A stretch of DNA of 64,000 bases. It comes from Paragorgia papillata (lineage: Eukaryota; Cnidaria; Anthozoa; Scleralcyonacea; Coralliidae). The position numbers and the translations under genes were made by a program. The notes under the pieces were generated by a model. It was not told where the DNA came from and made no database searches. It worked only from the letters and a program-made list of their open reading frames with translations. This document shows positions 9,341-21,276 of the stretch, one piece after another. Position 1 is the stretch's first letter. The number at the start of each line of letters is the position of its first letter. The stretch spans positions 1,403,501 through 1,467,500 of the forward strand of contig JAWNZC010000285.1 in NCBI GenBank assembly GCA_035771165.1, written 5' to 3'.

Positions 9341-9889
9341 CAATCTACAGACACGGTGTTTCGCTGTACAACAGCTCATCAGTGTAGCTTGGAACAATCT
9401 GAATGAATTTCATCAATTACTTATACACATGCGATTGTCGGTGACAACCGCATGTGGGACAGCGTCGGTGAAATACGTTCAGATAGCGTGAAGTGCGCAT
9501 GGGCCCAGAGTGCTCAAACTTCCACAAGGGTAGTGAGCGTTGCATTATCGCTAATAGGTACCCACGGCAACTTCACAGAGTGCTCAACAACACCGAAGTG
9601 AAGGAGCGTACATAGTTCAATCTACAGACACGGTGTTTCACTGTACAACAGCTCATCAGTGTAGCTTGGAACAATCTGAATGAATTTCATCAATTACTTA
9701 TACACATGCGATTGTCGGTGACAACCGCATGTGGGACAGCGTCGGTGAAATACGTTCAGATAGCGTGAAGTGCGCATGGGCCCAGAGTGCTCAAACTTCC
9801 ACAAGGGTAGTGAGCGTTGCATTATCGCTAATAGGTACCCACGGCAACTTCACAGAGTGCTCAACAACACCGAAGTGAAGGAGCGTACA
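9336..9889 (+). repeat. Two tandem copies of a 277-bp satellite
   Basis: Unit 1 starts at 9336 and unit 2 at 9613, both with TAGTTCAATCTACAGACACG, and they run to the same end word GAAGTGAAGGAGCGTACA. They differ at only one or two visible bases (TTTCGCTG versus TTTCACTG). Each unit contains the hairpin CACATGCGATTGTCGGTGACAACCGCATGTG. No ORF is conserved. Confidence 0.9.
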
Positions 9890-10251
9890 TTGTTGTGGAC
9901 TCAAGTTTTATGTTCCAAAATTTAAACCGTATATTCAGATTGAGATTGTACACTATACCACTAATACCAGTATATTGTATACAATAATCTTGATTCTTTA
10001 TACTGTTTGAAAATCGGGGTTTCAAATTTACAGGGGGGTCAAAAAAATGGGGGAAAGCACCCCTTCACTTCACTGATTGAACGCAGAAGATACATGTATA
10101 TCTGGACATGCCTATTTTTAGTAGATTGAAGAGTGCTCAACACCAGAAGTTTTGGTAGAGCGAAATAACAGTTCACACAATGAACTGAGTCAATCACATA
10201 CAGTTGCCTGAAGATCGTCTCAAGACGTGGGCGTGAAACTCAGAGTACGAC

Positions 10252-10278
<27 letters not shown>

Positions 10279-10283
<5 letters not shown>

Positions 10284-10908
10284 CAATCTACAGACACGGT
10301 GTTTCGCTGTACAACAGCTCATCAGTGTAGCTTGGAACAATCTGAATGAATCTCATCAATTACTTATACACATGCGATCGTCGGTGACGACCGCATGTGG
10401 GACAGCATCGGTGAAATACATTCAGATAGCGTGAAGTGCGCATGGGCCCAGAGTGCTCAAACTTCCACAAGGGTAGTGAGCGTTGCATTATCGCTAATAG
10501 GTACCCACGGCAACTTCACAGAGTGCTCAACAACACCGAAGTGAAGGAGCGTACATAGTTCAATCTACAGACACGGTGTTTCGCTGTACAACAGCTCATC
10601 AGTGTAGCTTGGAACAATCTGAATGAATCTCATCAATTAGTTATACACATGCGATCGTCGGTGACGACCGCATGTGGGACAGCATCGGTGAAATATATAT
10701 ATATATTATATATAGTTCAATCTACAGACACGGTGTTTCGCTGTACAACAGCTCATCAGTGTAGCTTGGAACAATCTGAATGAATTTCATCAATTACTTA
10801 TACACATGCGATCGTCGGTGACAACCGCATGTGGGACAGCATCGGTGAAGTACATTCAGATAGCGTGAAGTGCGCATGGGCCCAGACTGCTCAAACTTCC
10901 ACAAGGGT
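10279..10908 (+). repeat. Further copies of the 277-bp satellite
   Basis: A complete unit starts at 10279, a second at 10556 stops near 10694, and a third starts at 10713. The third is cut at 10908 by the 1189-bp insertion and resumes at 12107-12185. Removing the insertion gives about 275 bp, close to the period, which confirms the reading. Compared with the 9.3-kb pair these carry GCGATCG for GCGATTG and AGCATCG for AGCGTCG, so they form a sub-family. Inverted fragments recur at 12286-12325. Confidence 0.85.
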
Positions 10909-12097
10909 CAGAGGAGGCCGGACAGCTGTCACGTGATTGTCACGTGAATTTCTCGACCAATGAATTGGCTTCATTTTCTCATCGTTCTCGAAATGAAAAT
11001 TTTGCATTGGACTTGGAAATGCCGAATATTACGCTATTGTTATTCAATGTTTTCTTTAAAAAAGCAACGATATCGATTGATATATTGTTGGACTATCCAT
11101 ATCTGCAGGATTTTGCAAGGTAAATGTATTTTTCTACTTTATTTTGACCGTTTATGTAAGCCATTTGGTCTAAAGCGACAACTCCACTTCCGGTTTGTCA
11201 ACAATCTTCAAACCAAAAAATCTCGAATTGCAACGGTTCGAATTCTCTAATTTTTGCGTAATAAGTTGGAGAAATGTCTAATCTTTGATTCTATCGGGAC
11301 GACCCCCGGTGACCCACTCACTGTTTTCGAGATATTCGCCGTTGAACTGACCATGGTATTTCGGCTTTTGCTAAGATGGCGCCTAATAATTTAAGAGAGC
11401 CTTTCGCCACTAAAACTTGTTTTTTTCTCAAGAATTTTGGAAGTTTCCTAATATTTCGAGCTTTATTCTTTAAAGTAAGTGTAAAATGAGCGGTGGACAA
11501 TTATTAAAGGGTAAAATTTGCTACACACAACAGTTATAGAAGTTTACAGTAATACTGCAGAATGCAAAACATTAAACCACGGAAAATGCATCATAAGTTT
11601 ATAGAATAGGAAAAATTTGAGAGGGAAATCATTAACCACTAAACAACAAATGTTGATTTCTCACCTCACGCTTTTCTCCAGTTGTAACGAATCACACGTT
11701 GCACAGCACAACCAAATCCTTCTTTGTTGTAAACATCTAATTCGTTTCTGATTTGTTCCATTATTTGTAACATAAAATGCGTCGAATCCGAAGGAACTTG
11801 AGTAGTCCTTGAAAACTATCTTGAATGCCCATCCGCCATTGTCACGAATATACGCCAAATAAAGCACAATCTGATCATATTAATTGTCTATGATAACCAC
11901 GAATTGTTCTCGTATTTTTCTGACCATCAGATTTATCAATTCTGGATCAACTGTGACGAGTTTTCAAAAGTTTTTGCGCATCTAGTCCACTGGGCAGAGT
12001 TCATTCCTCGTCGGCGGTCAGATGCAAATGAATCAATAATTTATCAATTTTAGCGTTAGGACCATGATGCTTTGCGGCTGCTGTCCAACCTCCTCTG
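10909..12097. mobile_element. 1189-bp non-autonomous DNA transposon with 9-bp target duplication
   Basis: The direct repeat CACAAGGGT lies at 10900-10908 and 12098-12106. The ends are inverted: CAGAGGAGGCCGGACAGC on the left, and the right end reads CAGAGGAGGTTGGACAGC on the opposite strand. The insertion sits inside a satellite unit and its removal restores the unit. A 9-bp duplication with no encoded transposase fits a non-autonomous MULE-type element, though other superfamilies also make 8-10 bp duplications. A minus-strand coding-like segment near 11665-11790 may be a captured or leftover gene piece. Confidence 0.8.
11662..11800 (-). pseudogene. Short coding-like fragment inside the 1.2-kb element
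   Basis: On the minus strand one frame reads IRNELDVYNKEGFGCAVQRV followed by IRYNWRK and a stop. It has the look of a conserved helix plus strand rather than random sequence. I cannot name the family with confidence, although a replication or polymerase-associated N-terminal region is possible. It overlaps another open frame of no clear merit, and no start or upstream exon is evident. Confidence 0.25.
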
Positions 12098-12185
12098 CAC
12101 AAGGGTAGTGAGCGTTGCATTATCGCTAATAGGTACCCACGGCAACTTCACAGAGTGCTCAACAACACCGAAGTGAAGGAGCGTA

Positions 12186-12240
12186 TATATATATATATAT
12201 ATAGTTCAATCTACAGACACGGTGTTTCGCTGTACAACAG

Positions 12241-12288
<48 letters not shown>

Positions 12289-12346
12289 CTGTTGTACAGC
12301 GAAACACCGTGTCTGTAGATTGAACTATATATATATATATATATAA
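12186..12346. repeat. Perfect palindrome of satellite ends and TA runs
   Basis: TAGTTCAATCTACAGACACG...CAACAGCTCA at 12204-12245 is followed by about 40 bp of TA repeats and then its own reverse complement at 12285-12325. Outer TA runs flank both sides. The whole would fold into a cruciform, and it makes mirrored ORFs on both strands that are not genes. Confidence 0.85.
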
Positions 12347-12403
12347 GTGAGTTATGGTTCACGAAATGTTAGAGAGTGCTCAATACCATATAGATAGAGC
12401 AAA

Positions 12404-12473
<70 letters not shown>

Positions 12474-13330
12474 CAATTTAACATATGTCAATTCATACAA
12501 GTAACACGTTTAACATGTATATATGTATAAACAATCTCAACACGCAACATATTATAATTAAACAGACACAACAGAACAGAAGGCACCCTTCCTCACCTGT
12601 CTGTCTTCAGTATTTAAATTGTTCTACTGATCTTGGCATCTTGTTCTGAATCGTATTCTTGTAGTGCATAATACAACAAACGAAATGACAACAAATGTGA
12701 AATCGACAGATTAATTCTATATTATATTTACAAGTGTATAAACTTTGAGCCGTTGAGTCTGGTCTTCAACGACAGTCGACAGCGAGGTTTTGAAACCGGC
12801 GAGGGTTTGATGACGAGTCTTTGACCTTGATAGGCGCGGTTGCTAAGGTTCCCATAAAAAGTGATCCCAATTTTTTTGCCAGCGCGCCACGTTTGAAATT
12901 AATTTGTGATGGTGTTTTGGCTTTTGAGATTCAAGCTATGGAAACTTTTGGTAATAAAAGACTTTTTGTTTGCGAAGAGATCAGGCAGACAGTGTTCACC
13001 GAAGTAACATGTTCTTACGGAAAGATTTAACTAAAAGCCATGAAAATCCAGTTGAACCAAGAAAGTCCTAGAAGCTTCTCTCGCACGAGGCTACGAGCAA
13101 GGTAAGAGATTGAGTATTTATCGTTTGTTTTCTATTGTCCTGCTTATTGGAATGTGAAATTTTCTTTGTCTCTCGTCAAATTTCCTGTTTGATTGTCCAA
13201 TACAAACCATTTTATACTGAAGTTAGTGTAGTTGAAAAACATGTATATCACTTTTCAACGCTCATTTTTTTCAAGAATGTGCAGAACGTGGAATGTCCTA
13301 CCAAATGAGTTGAAATTAAATTACTCGAAC
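12347..13330. other. Non-coding stretch, (TA)n(TG)n and LINE debris
   Basis: A (TA)n run at about 12407-12459 passes into (TG)n to 12470. The rest shows no supportable ORF. A 72-bp segment at about 13250-13321, starting CACTTTTCAACGCTC, duplicates 14370-14441 in the LINE below, so LINE-derived sequence begins by 13250. Confidence 0.5.
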
Positions 13331-13338
13331 GTTGCGTT

Positions 13339-14599
13339 TTGGCAAAAATTAGAGACCACCTGCTTCATTTTTTGAATCCAAATCAACATGGTTTTATTCC
13401 GGGAAAGTCTTGTACCACACAGCTAGTCCAAGTACTGGAATATATTGGTCAGCAACTTGATAACGGCAAGCAAACTGATGTTGTCTACTTAGACATGAGT
13501 AAAGCTTTTGACAGGGTGTCCCACAGTCAGATACTCGAGAAGTTGCGAGAAATTAACATCGGCGGTAGTCTCCACTCATGGTTTGGATCTTATCTACTGG
13601 GACGTAAACAACGTATCACTGCCTGTATCATCAGGTGTACTACAAGGATCGATCCTCGGACCAATTCTTTTCTTATTGTACGTGAAAAAGATTGAATCTC
13701 ATGTTGAGGCTGATCTTCTCCAAGCTGACTTGGATAGTTTAGATGCATGGTCAACGCGTTCTGGTCTTTTCTTCAATGAGGTCAAGACAAAACATCAAAG
13801 TATCACCCGTAAAAAGGCGCCTGTAAAGAGTGTATACTACTTGAAAGGCAAACCAATCGAACAAATCGAAGCAGAACGAGACCTAGGTGTGTGGGTTTCT
13901 AACGACTTGACATGGTCAAAACAAGTGGCGGCCCAGTGTACCAAAGCAAACAAGATGCTAGGAATGGTTCGTCGTTCAACTACAGAAATCAAATACCTTG
14001 GCGTTCGTCGAACCCTCTATTTATCCATCGTTCGACCTCACTTTGGCTACGCAACCCAAGTATGGTCTCCACAATCGGTGGAATTAATCAAGCGTATCGA
14101 AAGAGTCCAACGTCGAGCAACCAAAGTCATTCTTAATCTTCCATTTCGTTCTTCTACAACTTACAAACAACGCTTGCAATCACTAAACCTAATCCCTCTC
14201 TCATACTGGCATGAATATCTTGATTTGATTTTCTTCTTCAAAGCTGTTAACGGTCTAGCAATCATTGATCCTCAACTACTACCTGTTCCATACCAACCAA
14301 AACGAATAACCAGATTCTGCTCATCTCCCGAACTTGTTCAATTCCGGCCACCAAAATGTAAAACTCTCACTTTTCAACGCTCATTTTTTTCAAGAATGTG
14401 CAGAACGTGGAATGTCCTACCAAATGAGTTGAAATTAAATGGAATAACACTCAACAACTTTAAAAATCAACTTATATCTTACTACACTCTCGCGCTGGAC
14501 TGTGCATACCATCCAGATAAACCTCGGTCATGGAGATCAGTTTGTCCCAAGTGCAACTCTGCCCGGAGCTTGCTTGGTGACCTTCGCTGTTGTACTTAA
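13339..14599 (+). pseudogene. Non-LTR retrotransposon reverse transcriptase, frameshifted and deleted
   Basis: 13339-13620 encodes the RT fingers and palm start: NQHGFIPGKSCTTQL, then DVVYLDMSKAFDRVSH. A frameshift near 13600 moves the match to 13640-14599: SSGVLQGSILGPILFLLYV, after which the expected (F/Y)xDD catalytic box is missing. The frame jumps straight to DLLQADLDSLDAW, so an internal deletion removed the polymerase active site. The C-terminal part has the RRTLYLSIVRPHFGYATQVW and PLSYWHEYLDL segments seen in CR1/L2-like and related LINEs. It is inactive. An A-rich tail lies near 14860-14882. Confidence 0.85.
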
Positions 14600-15170
14600 C
14601 AGCTTTTACTATGCTGATTTTCATCGTTCTTTTATTTATTTTTCTTTTGATCTGAATTGAACTTTTTTGGGTTTTTTTGTTTTTCCTCTTAATCTATTTA
14701 TATACGGGACCGCAGTAACTGGCACACGCTGTCGCGGCTACCCTTGCCACTTCTCTTAAATTTTAGTTTGTATATGTGCATGTTTGTCTGTCGTTTAATT
14801 ATGTATATATTTATTTGTGTGTAGGTATAAATATTCTTTATACACTGTTGGCAAAAACATAATAAAAATTTAAAAAAAAAAATGGTATTAAGTCGTCATC
14901 TAGTTTTGAACATGGCGGTTGGAATCTCTTCTCAATTTAGTCAATTGTGGTTCCTAACAAACTCTCAAATCATTCTACCTATTTTTCCATTCTTTAGCCA
15001 CTGTTGCTTTCATGATAAGGATTATCTTATGTAAAACTAAAGCATTCAGATTTTGAGGTAAAAGTTATTTGTGTTGGTGTATTTTCACTGAATCACTGAC
15101 AGTCTGAATTCATCATTATGAAATATTAAATTGTTGGTAACAGACTAACAGTATGTTTTGTGTGTGTATA
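14600..15170. other. LINE 3' UTR then non-coding DNA
   Basis: 14600-14882 is the non-coding 3' end of the LINE, with the phrase GGACCGCAGTAACTGGCACA and a terminal AATAAAAATTTAAAAAAAAA tail. 14883-15170 shows nothing I can assign. Confidence 0.5.
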
Positions 15171-15172
15171 TG

Positions 15173-15283
15173 TGTTTGTTTGTTTGTTTGTTTGTTTGTT
15201 TGTTTGTTTGTTTGTTTGTTTGTTTGTTTGTTTGTTTGTTTGTTTGTTTGTTTGTTTGTTTGTTTGTTTGTTTGTTTGTTTAC
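15173..15283 (+). repeat. (GTTT)n microsatellite, about 28 copies
   Basis: An almost pure tetranucleotide tract follows TGTGTATATGT. It creates a spurious (CLFV)n open frame. Confidence 0.98.
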
Positions 15284-15519
15284 TTATTCATTTCATATAT
15301 TATTTTCGCTTGTTTTCTAGTGCATAGGGTAGAGTTACCTTGTTCAGTTGTGTTCAACCATTTAATTCAACTTGCTGTTTATATTGGTAAGTAAAATCCT
15401 TAAAAAAGCTTAATTCATATACTAGTAGTTTATTTATTGAGTAATGACATAATGATCTATTCCTATGTTGATATCTCAAAGTATTGATTACAGGTCATAT
15501 ATTGGTCTAACTGTATGTC

Positions 15520-15625
15520 TTTTATATATATATATATATTTAACAATTAAATTATGAGCTCGAAATTTCTGAGTGAATAGTTGACGAGAGTGGACAGCAT
15601 TTTCAATAGTACACCAGTAAGTTTC

Positions 15626-15668
<43 letters not shown>
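15520..15668. repeat. Two (TA)n tracts
   Basis: TA runs lie at about 15520-15538 and 15629-15667, separated by 90 bp of unique sequence. Confidence 0.9.
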
Positions 15669-15670
<2 letters not shown>

Positions 15671-15825
15671 TGCTAAAAACACAGATCACACATCTGGATA
15701 TTTTAGAAAGTTAACCAGTTTGATTAATAAGACAAACTGATATAATACTAATAATATTCATTTGGTATAATTTTAGTGATATACATATACTGCATATTCC
15801 TTATACCTTACTGAACATCCCTATC

Positions 15826-16373
15826 AGTGCTCTCACGTTTAAGGAAATTTCCTTAAAACAAGGAATTCTGCAGTATTTTAAGGACCAATCTAAGGAATTC
15901 CATGTTTTGAGGAATTTTTTAAGGAATTTACAATTTCAGTCGAAAATTAATAAACTAATATTTTGATTCGAAATATTAGTTTTAAGTATCGTACGTACAC
16001 CAATTTTAACCCTCTTTTCTGATGGTTCTCCAGATATTTCTTCGCCATTTGTTCGCAATGTCTCCGAATCGGACTCTTCGGAAGTGTTTCAGTCAGAAAA
16101 CGTGGGATTAATTTCGCTCATTTTATTCCATCTTTGTTTTGCCGCCAATTGCCCGCTGTTACTATTTCAGCGGTACACGAACTAATGACGGGTACGGGTA
16201 CAAAATATTGAGTCCGCATATTGATTTAAATAATCTTTCAGGTAGGGGCCCAAGAGGTACTATACATGACCAAATGGGACAAACTAGAAATCTAAGGAAT
16301 TTTGGAGAAAACTAAGGAAATTTGATGGACACGCTAAGGAATTCTTAAATTTGCTTGTGAGAGCACTGATCAT
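15826..16373. mobile_element. MITE-like element with ATCAGTGCTCTCAC ends
   Basis: Inverted ends ATCAGTGCTCTCAC (15824-15837) and GTGAGAGCACTGAT (16358-16371) enclose about 520 bp. TAAGGAAATTT/AAGGAATTC words are repeated near both ends, so the inverted similarity is longer but imperfect. No transposase is present. The target duplication is unclear. Confidence 0.55.
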
Positions 16374-17285
16374 TCCCTATATTCTAATTGTCTTCAAAAT
16401 TACAAGAATTCTGCTAGGAAAGTAGAATTTTCTGTCCAAATTGTTTGTTCGGTAACTGCAATCTTGTACTTAGGAGGAATGTGTGAGTATGTATGTGACC
16501 TTTGGAGGGAACCTTACTCTTGACCCTGTGCAGCTAGTTAGTAGGTCATTATACTGAGAACCCATTTGTGATACAGTATGTGATGGAAGATTAAGTCCTA
16601 AATATACTTTGTATATAATGTTTAATACATGTATTGACATTAATTTACACTCCACATGATTTTACTCTCTAAAGGGGAGGTAGCAATGGTATTGAGTCAA
16701 ATGATTATTACCCATTCCTGCCTGAGCCAGCCAATAATGTCCCCTTTATTGTTTTACTATGTTTATCAGCAGATGATTCCTCAGACACCCAATTGTAGGC
16801 ATCAATGGGTTAAATGGATTGGGTATTTAAACAAAGAAAAATCACAACACAATCAAAATTTTAGCTTATAAATTGAAATTTTGAGTTTTATTGCAAAGTG
16901 GTTAATGTATACCTTTAAATATTTGATTTAATTAAATATTAGTTAACAAATTGTTGAAATAATTTTCTCATTCTACAGGACTGGACTGGTACACATTGAG
17001 TGATGATGCGAAAGCCAACTTCTCAACGAAAGAAAAGGATAGATGATTACACTGATGTTCCCTTGTGTCATTACTGATTGGATTGTTGTTAAGTACACTT
17101 TGAAAATACCAACATTCTAAATATGTAATGTAGTATCCTAAATACTGAGTGATGTATTTTGGATATAGATGCAGAACCACATACATGTAACATGGTTAGT
17201 CTAGGATTTTTAGCTTAGTTAATATTTGGGAATTTGAACTGCCAAAAATGGTTTGCTTGTGACAATCGCCCCATATACCATGTAT
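16374..17285. other. Non-coding interval
   Basis: Unique-looking AT-rich DNA. The short ORFs that can be drawn here have no motif and no consistent splice sites. I see nothing assignable. Confidence 0.4.
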
Positions 17286-17289
17286 AGGC

Positions 17290-17525
17290 CCTTACGAAAA
17301 AATCCAATTCCTATAGGAATTTCTATAAGATTTTGGCCCAATTTCCTATAGAAATTCCTATAGAATCCTATAGGAATTCCTATAGAATCCTGTAGGAATT
17401 CCTATTGAATCCTATAGGAATTCCTATAGAATCCTATAGGAATTTCCATTGAATCCTATAGGATTTCCTATTGAATCCTATAGGAATTGCTATAGGATTT
17501 CCTATTGAGCAAATCCTGTAGAAAT
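17290..17525. repeat. Self-complementary CCTATAGGAATT word array
   Basis: The words TCCTATAGGAATTCCTATAG and TCCTATTGAATCC alternate irregularly for about 230 bp. Each word is near-palindromic, so the array can pair with itself almost anywhere. A related block lies at 18745-18910. Confidence 0.85.
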
Positions 17526-17554
17526 TCATCAGTGAGAAAAACAAAGCAAGTTCC

Positions 17555-17790
17555 CCTTTAGTACTAAAATATCCAATAGAATATTCCATAAAAAAATTAT
17601 ATAGAATATTCTATTAGATTTTGGGACATATTCTATTGGATTCTCTATGGAATATTCTATAGGATATGCTATAAGATGTAATAGAAAATGCTTTAGAATA
17701 TTCTATAAGCTATCTTACAAGATATACAATAGAATATTCTTTGGAATTCTACAAGATACTCTACAAAACATTTTATCAATAGTTACGCAG
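17555..17790. repeat. Self-complementary AGAATATTCTAT word array
   Basis: Imperfect words such as TAGAATATTCTATTGGATTC and ATAGAATATTC recur for about 235 bp directly after the CCTATAGG array. It is built the same way but from a different palindromic word. Confidence 0.75.
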
Positions 17791-17799
17791 TACAATATT

Positions 17800-18145
17800 C
17801 TACATTAACACACCTTTTTTGTCCAAATGTTAACACACCTTACGTTAGGTTTTCTAACACATCTTAAGTGTTGAAAGGTACACCTTATGGTATATTAAAA
17901 AACACATCTACTAAGGTGTTTTTTTGGCTTCTCCAAATTTTTTACACACCCTAAGTTGTGTTTTATGAAAAGGTGTGTTATTTCACACACCTTGGTCGGT
18001 TTTCAAACACACCTTGGTACGTTATATAACACATGTTAAAATGTGTTACATATAGGTGTGTTAATAAAAAGGTGTGTTATGCAACATGCCCTGATGTGTG
18101 TTATCTTACACATGTAGGTGTGCATAATAACACACCGTGAAACAT
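17800..18145. repeat. AACACACCTT/AAGGTGTGTT word array
   Basis: AACACACCTTA and its complement TAAGGTGTGTTA, each with substitutions, appear some 18 times on alternating strands. This is a third array of the same architecture, adjacent to the previous two. Confidence 0.8.
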
Positions 18146-18409
18146 GTCATTCAGCACATCAATGACCGAGAGAAAATAAACATTTTTAAAAGCATTTAGC
18201 ATTAATGTCAACATATTCAATATATTTTAACACATATTAAAAAACTGTGAGGGTTTACATCAGGATGACATTAAAGTATACACTTACTATAATAAATACT
18301 AGTTATATATATATATAGTATATATATATATAAGGGTATATATATATATATATATTAGGGTGAAACCTCTGGTAGCGAAGACTTTAAGGTAAAACTATAC
18401 TTTATACTT

Positions 18410-18470
<61 letters not shown>

Positions 18471-18740
18471 TATATATAAATGTATTTACAACAGTTGTTT
18501 TACCATTAAAAAGTTTTTTTAAAGAATTGAAAGAAGTCCGGAACATGCAAAACCATTTTTTTCAAATACCCTCTCTCGCGACCCCTTCTTTAGTATCTAA
18601 ATTAGGATTCTGAAGAAGGGGCTGCTCCCCGAAACGTAAATAAAGATTTTTAAACTGATCCTGTATTGATATTTCATTTTAATTGTGGAACTTTGAAGAA
18701 AGCTGAAGCTAATAAAATAGAAATGTTACAGTACAATGTA
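18146..18740. other. Non-coding interval with TA tracts
   Basis: TA runs lie at 18305-18354 and 18411-18468. The segment 18598-18660, with GAAGAAGGGGCTGCTCCCCG followed by AAACGTAAATAAAG, looks like a dispersed repeat end. No gene is supported. Confidence 0.5.
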
Positions 18741-18744
18741 ATCC

Positions 18745-18912
18745 ATACGAAAAAATCCTATAGGAGTTTCCTATAGGAATTTGGGCCAAAATATAATAGG
18801 AATAAATTTCCTATAGGAAATCCAATAGGAAATCTCCTATCCTATAGGAATTCCTATAAGATCCTATAGGAATTTGGGCCAAAATCTAATAGGAATTCCT
18901 ACTGAATTTTTT
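18745..18912. repeat. Second CCTATAGGAATT array, next to the zinc-finger gene
   Basis: Same words as at 17290-17525, ending in AATTTTTTCATATGG, which mirrors CATACGAAAAAATCC at the start. The array may therefore have defined ends about 165 bp apart. It lies just beyond the last exon of the minus-strand zinc-finger gene and may have replaced its 3' exons. Confidence 0.75.
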
Positions 18913-19999
18913 CATATGGGAAAAAAGGAAATGTTTCTTACATGTGATTGTATTTCTGTATTATTTGCCATACATTCCCGACATTTTCTATGGGCTTGTG
19001 AACCTTGTTTGAAACCACCAATATACTGTGCTCCAAGATTGTCAGCTGACAAATATGCAATTCTCCCTCGGAAACACCTTGGTTCACCATTAATCATAAT
19101 AACATATCCAGTATCCTAAGTTTTAAACAGAAAAATAGTTTTATAATAAATTATATCAACAGAATTTTAACTTGTCAAGATAACAACAAATATGTATGAG
19201 CAAAATTTAATTTAACAACAAAGCACCTGCTCAAGTTGAAAGAGATCATCCATGAATGCATCAAGTAAAGGTTCAATGCCATATATCTTTAAATGTTGAC
19301 TTGTTATCAAACCAAGAAGTTGGATGGAATTCATATGAGAACGGTTGCGTGGCTTTATGTTGCCAAGTGTGTAGTACCTACAGTGCAGCTAAACAAAAAA
19401 AAAAATAAAAGAACACAATTTACTGACGTGACTGATAGAATTGCCCAATGCAAATTATCAGTACATTTCAATCATCAATATCTACTGAAGTCAATCAAAA
19501 AAGTTGACTCGATCAGTATTTTTTTTACCTTTTAAACACTGGTTCACCACTGTAATGGTTAGTTTCGGTAATTACAACTCACTATACACTGGCATTGAGT
19601 GCCACACTGGCATTCAAAAGGTGTTGGCTCAAATCCCAATGATTTTAATTAAATATGAATTTCCAAAAAAATTCTTACCGAGTTTATGTATGTTCGCTCT
19701 TGATCCTAATGGATTACAAACTTCAATTTCATCAAAATAAAGGAGTAGTCGCAAGGCATAAGGATCAGCTCCAAAGAGGGGATGACTTTTGAAGCTGTCT
19801 GTATCACAGAAATCACTTAACAAATCATCATCTCGAGAATGTGGGTTTTCGATCTGTTAAAACGTAAAATTAGAAAAATAATAACTTTAGTAAAATATAT
19901 TTCCTCAAACTTTCCCGAAGTTTTACACATAAATATTCTTCTTTGTTGATTGGGTAAACCAATTTAATAATGAGTTTAATTTGTGACTTCTAATATTAA

Positions 20000-20308
20000 A
20001 GGTGACGTACAGTCCATTCTGCGCATGACCTCAATGTGGTCCCCAAAACATGACATTCGTAGATAATTACATGAAGTACTCAGCTCACTGTAAACCGTTA
20101 GGGACAACATGGCACAAAACCAAGCGATTTGGCGAGGATATCTCCTTGGATTTCTTCTATTTCTCCTGAAAATGTTTTGTTTTGGGTACAAGTAATGAAT
20201 GGGAACCAAGAAAAGCTTACAATCTTGAATAAGGTATTAGTATTTTTTTTGTAAATTTAGATGTAAACATTACTTTCGTACATGCGCAGAATGGACTGTA
20301 CATCGCCT
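20000..20308. mobile_element. MITE with TTAA target duplication
   Basis: TTAA flanks both sides (19996-19999 and 20309-20312). The ends are inverted: AGGTGACGTACAGTCCATTC on the left, AGGCGATGTACAGTCCATTC on the right strand, extended by TGCGCATG. A TTAA target and AGG ends suit a Kolobok- or piggyBac-type transposase acting in trans. It lies in an intron of the zinc-finger gene. Confidence 0.75.
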
Positions 20309-21046
20309 TTAACCCTTTCACTCCCAACTTTGCGGAGCCTTCCCATTGACGAGTAACTAATCATCTGGTGTTAGACAGAGTAAAATGAATATGTAAAATA
20401 AAGTACAAAGTAAAATGATAAAGTAAATTCTGTATTTGGTTATACAACTGGCTGCCATCTTACAGTATATTTAATTTACAAAAAGGTCTTAACCTGCGAA
20501 GATTTGAAAATACGAACTACTGTTGTTTGGATCCTTTTTGCTTTGCTATAATAGAAACGCTACCGACAGCATGCATGCGCAGCACTCTAAATTTTTATAA
20601 CAAATATTCTCTTACCTCCTCCAAAATAGATTCATCATTAAGAAGCTGTTGTAGACTTTCCAGCAATGGAATATAAAAAGCATCATCTGTTTTTTCAACT
20701 TGTTTGAGCCTGCTTCCCCTTCTGACTTTGACATGGTATCTACCAAGAATTATTTCCCGTGGCTCCTTAAATAAATATTTTAAAAATGAATCCCATTACA
20801 TTGAAAAATATTTTAACACAGACATGTTGCTGCCCAAATGAACAGTTTCGGTTGCTGTCCTACAGTACATCGTAAAATAGTGGACTGTCATTTGATGTTA
20901 ATAGAGGTAGATAAATCGCAGATTATAGGTGAGGGTATGATAAACATTTCTATTTTGGCACACAATAACACAGCATATGATCTATTTTATTATCCTAGTT
21001 TCCGATTTGAGCAGAGTGCTGGATCTAGTCGAAGCATCTGGAAGGA

Positions 21047-21276
21047 TGGTTTGGAAGGACAGCAATGCAAAAGAGTTGTCCTTCCAAACCAGCCATACAT
21101 GTTTTATACAGCAGGCCATTTTCAAAACGAGCAGCACTGGTAGAGAGTTGAGGCCGAGTTCATTAGTCCAATGTAGTCTGGGATGAATTGGGTAGACGGT
21201 TTTTAAGAGAGCATCTACCCAATTAGTCCCAGAAGTCAGTGCACCGACCAGCCTCAGGTCTCTGCATTTTTAGAAT
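21047..21276. repeat. Two nested hairpins, likely foldback MITEs
   Basis: GGTTTGGAAGGACAGC pairs with its complement at 21047-21091. A second imperfect hairpin spans 21115-21276 (GCCATTTTCAAAA ... TTTTTAGAATGGC), with an inner stem of TGGGTAGA/TCTACCCA. They lie in an intron of the minus-strand zinc-finger gene. Confidence 0.55.

Noticed and set aside
12155..12362. Mirror-image YIYIYI ORFs on both strands
   Set aside because: They come from a perfect palindrome and TA runs.
15158..15394. CLFV-repeat ORF
   Set aside because: Pure translation of the (GTTT)n microsatellite.
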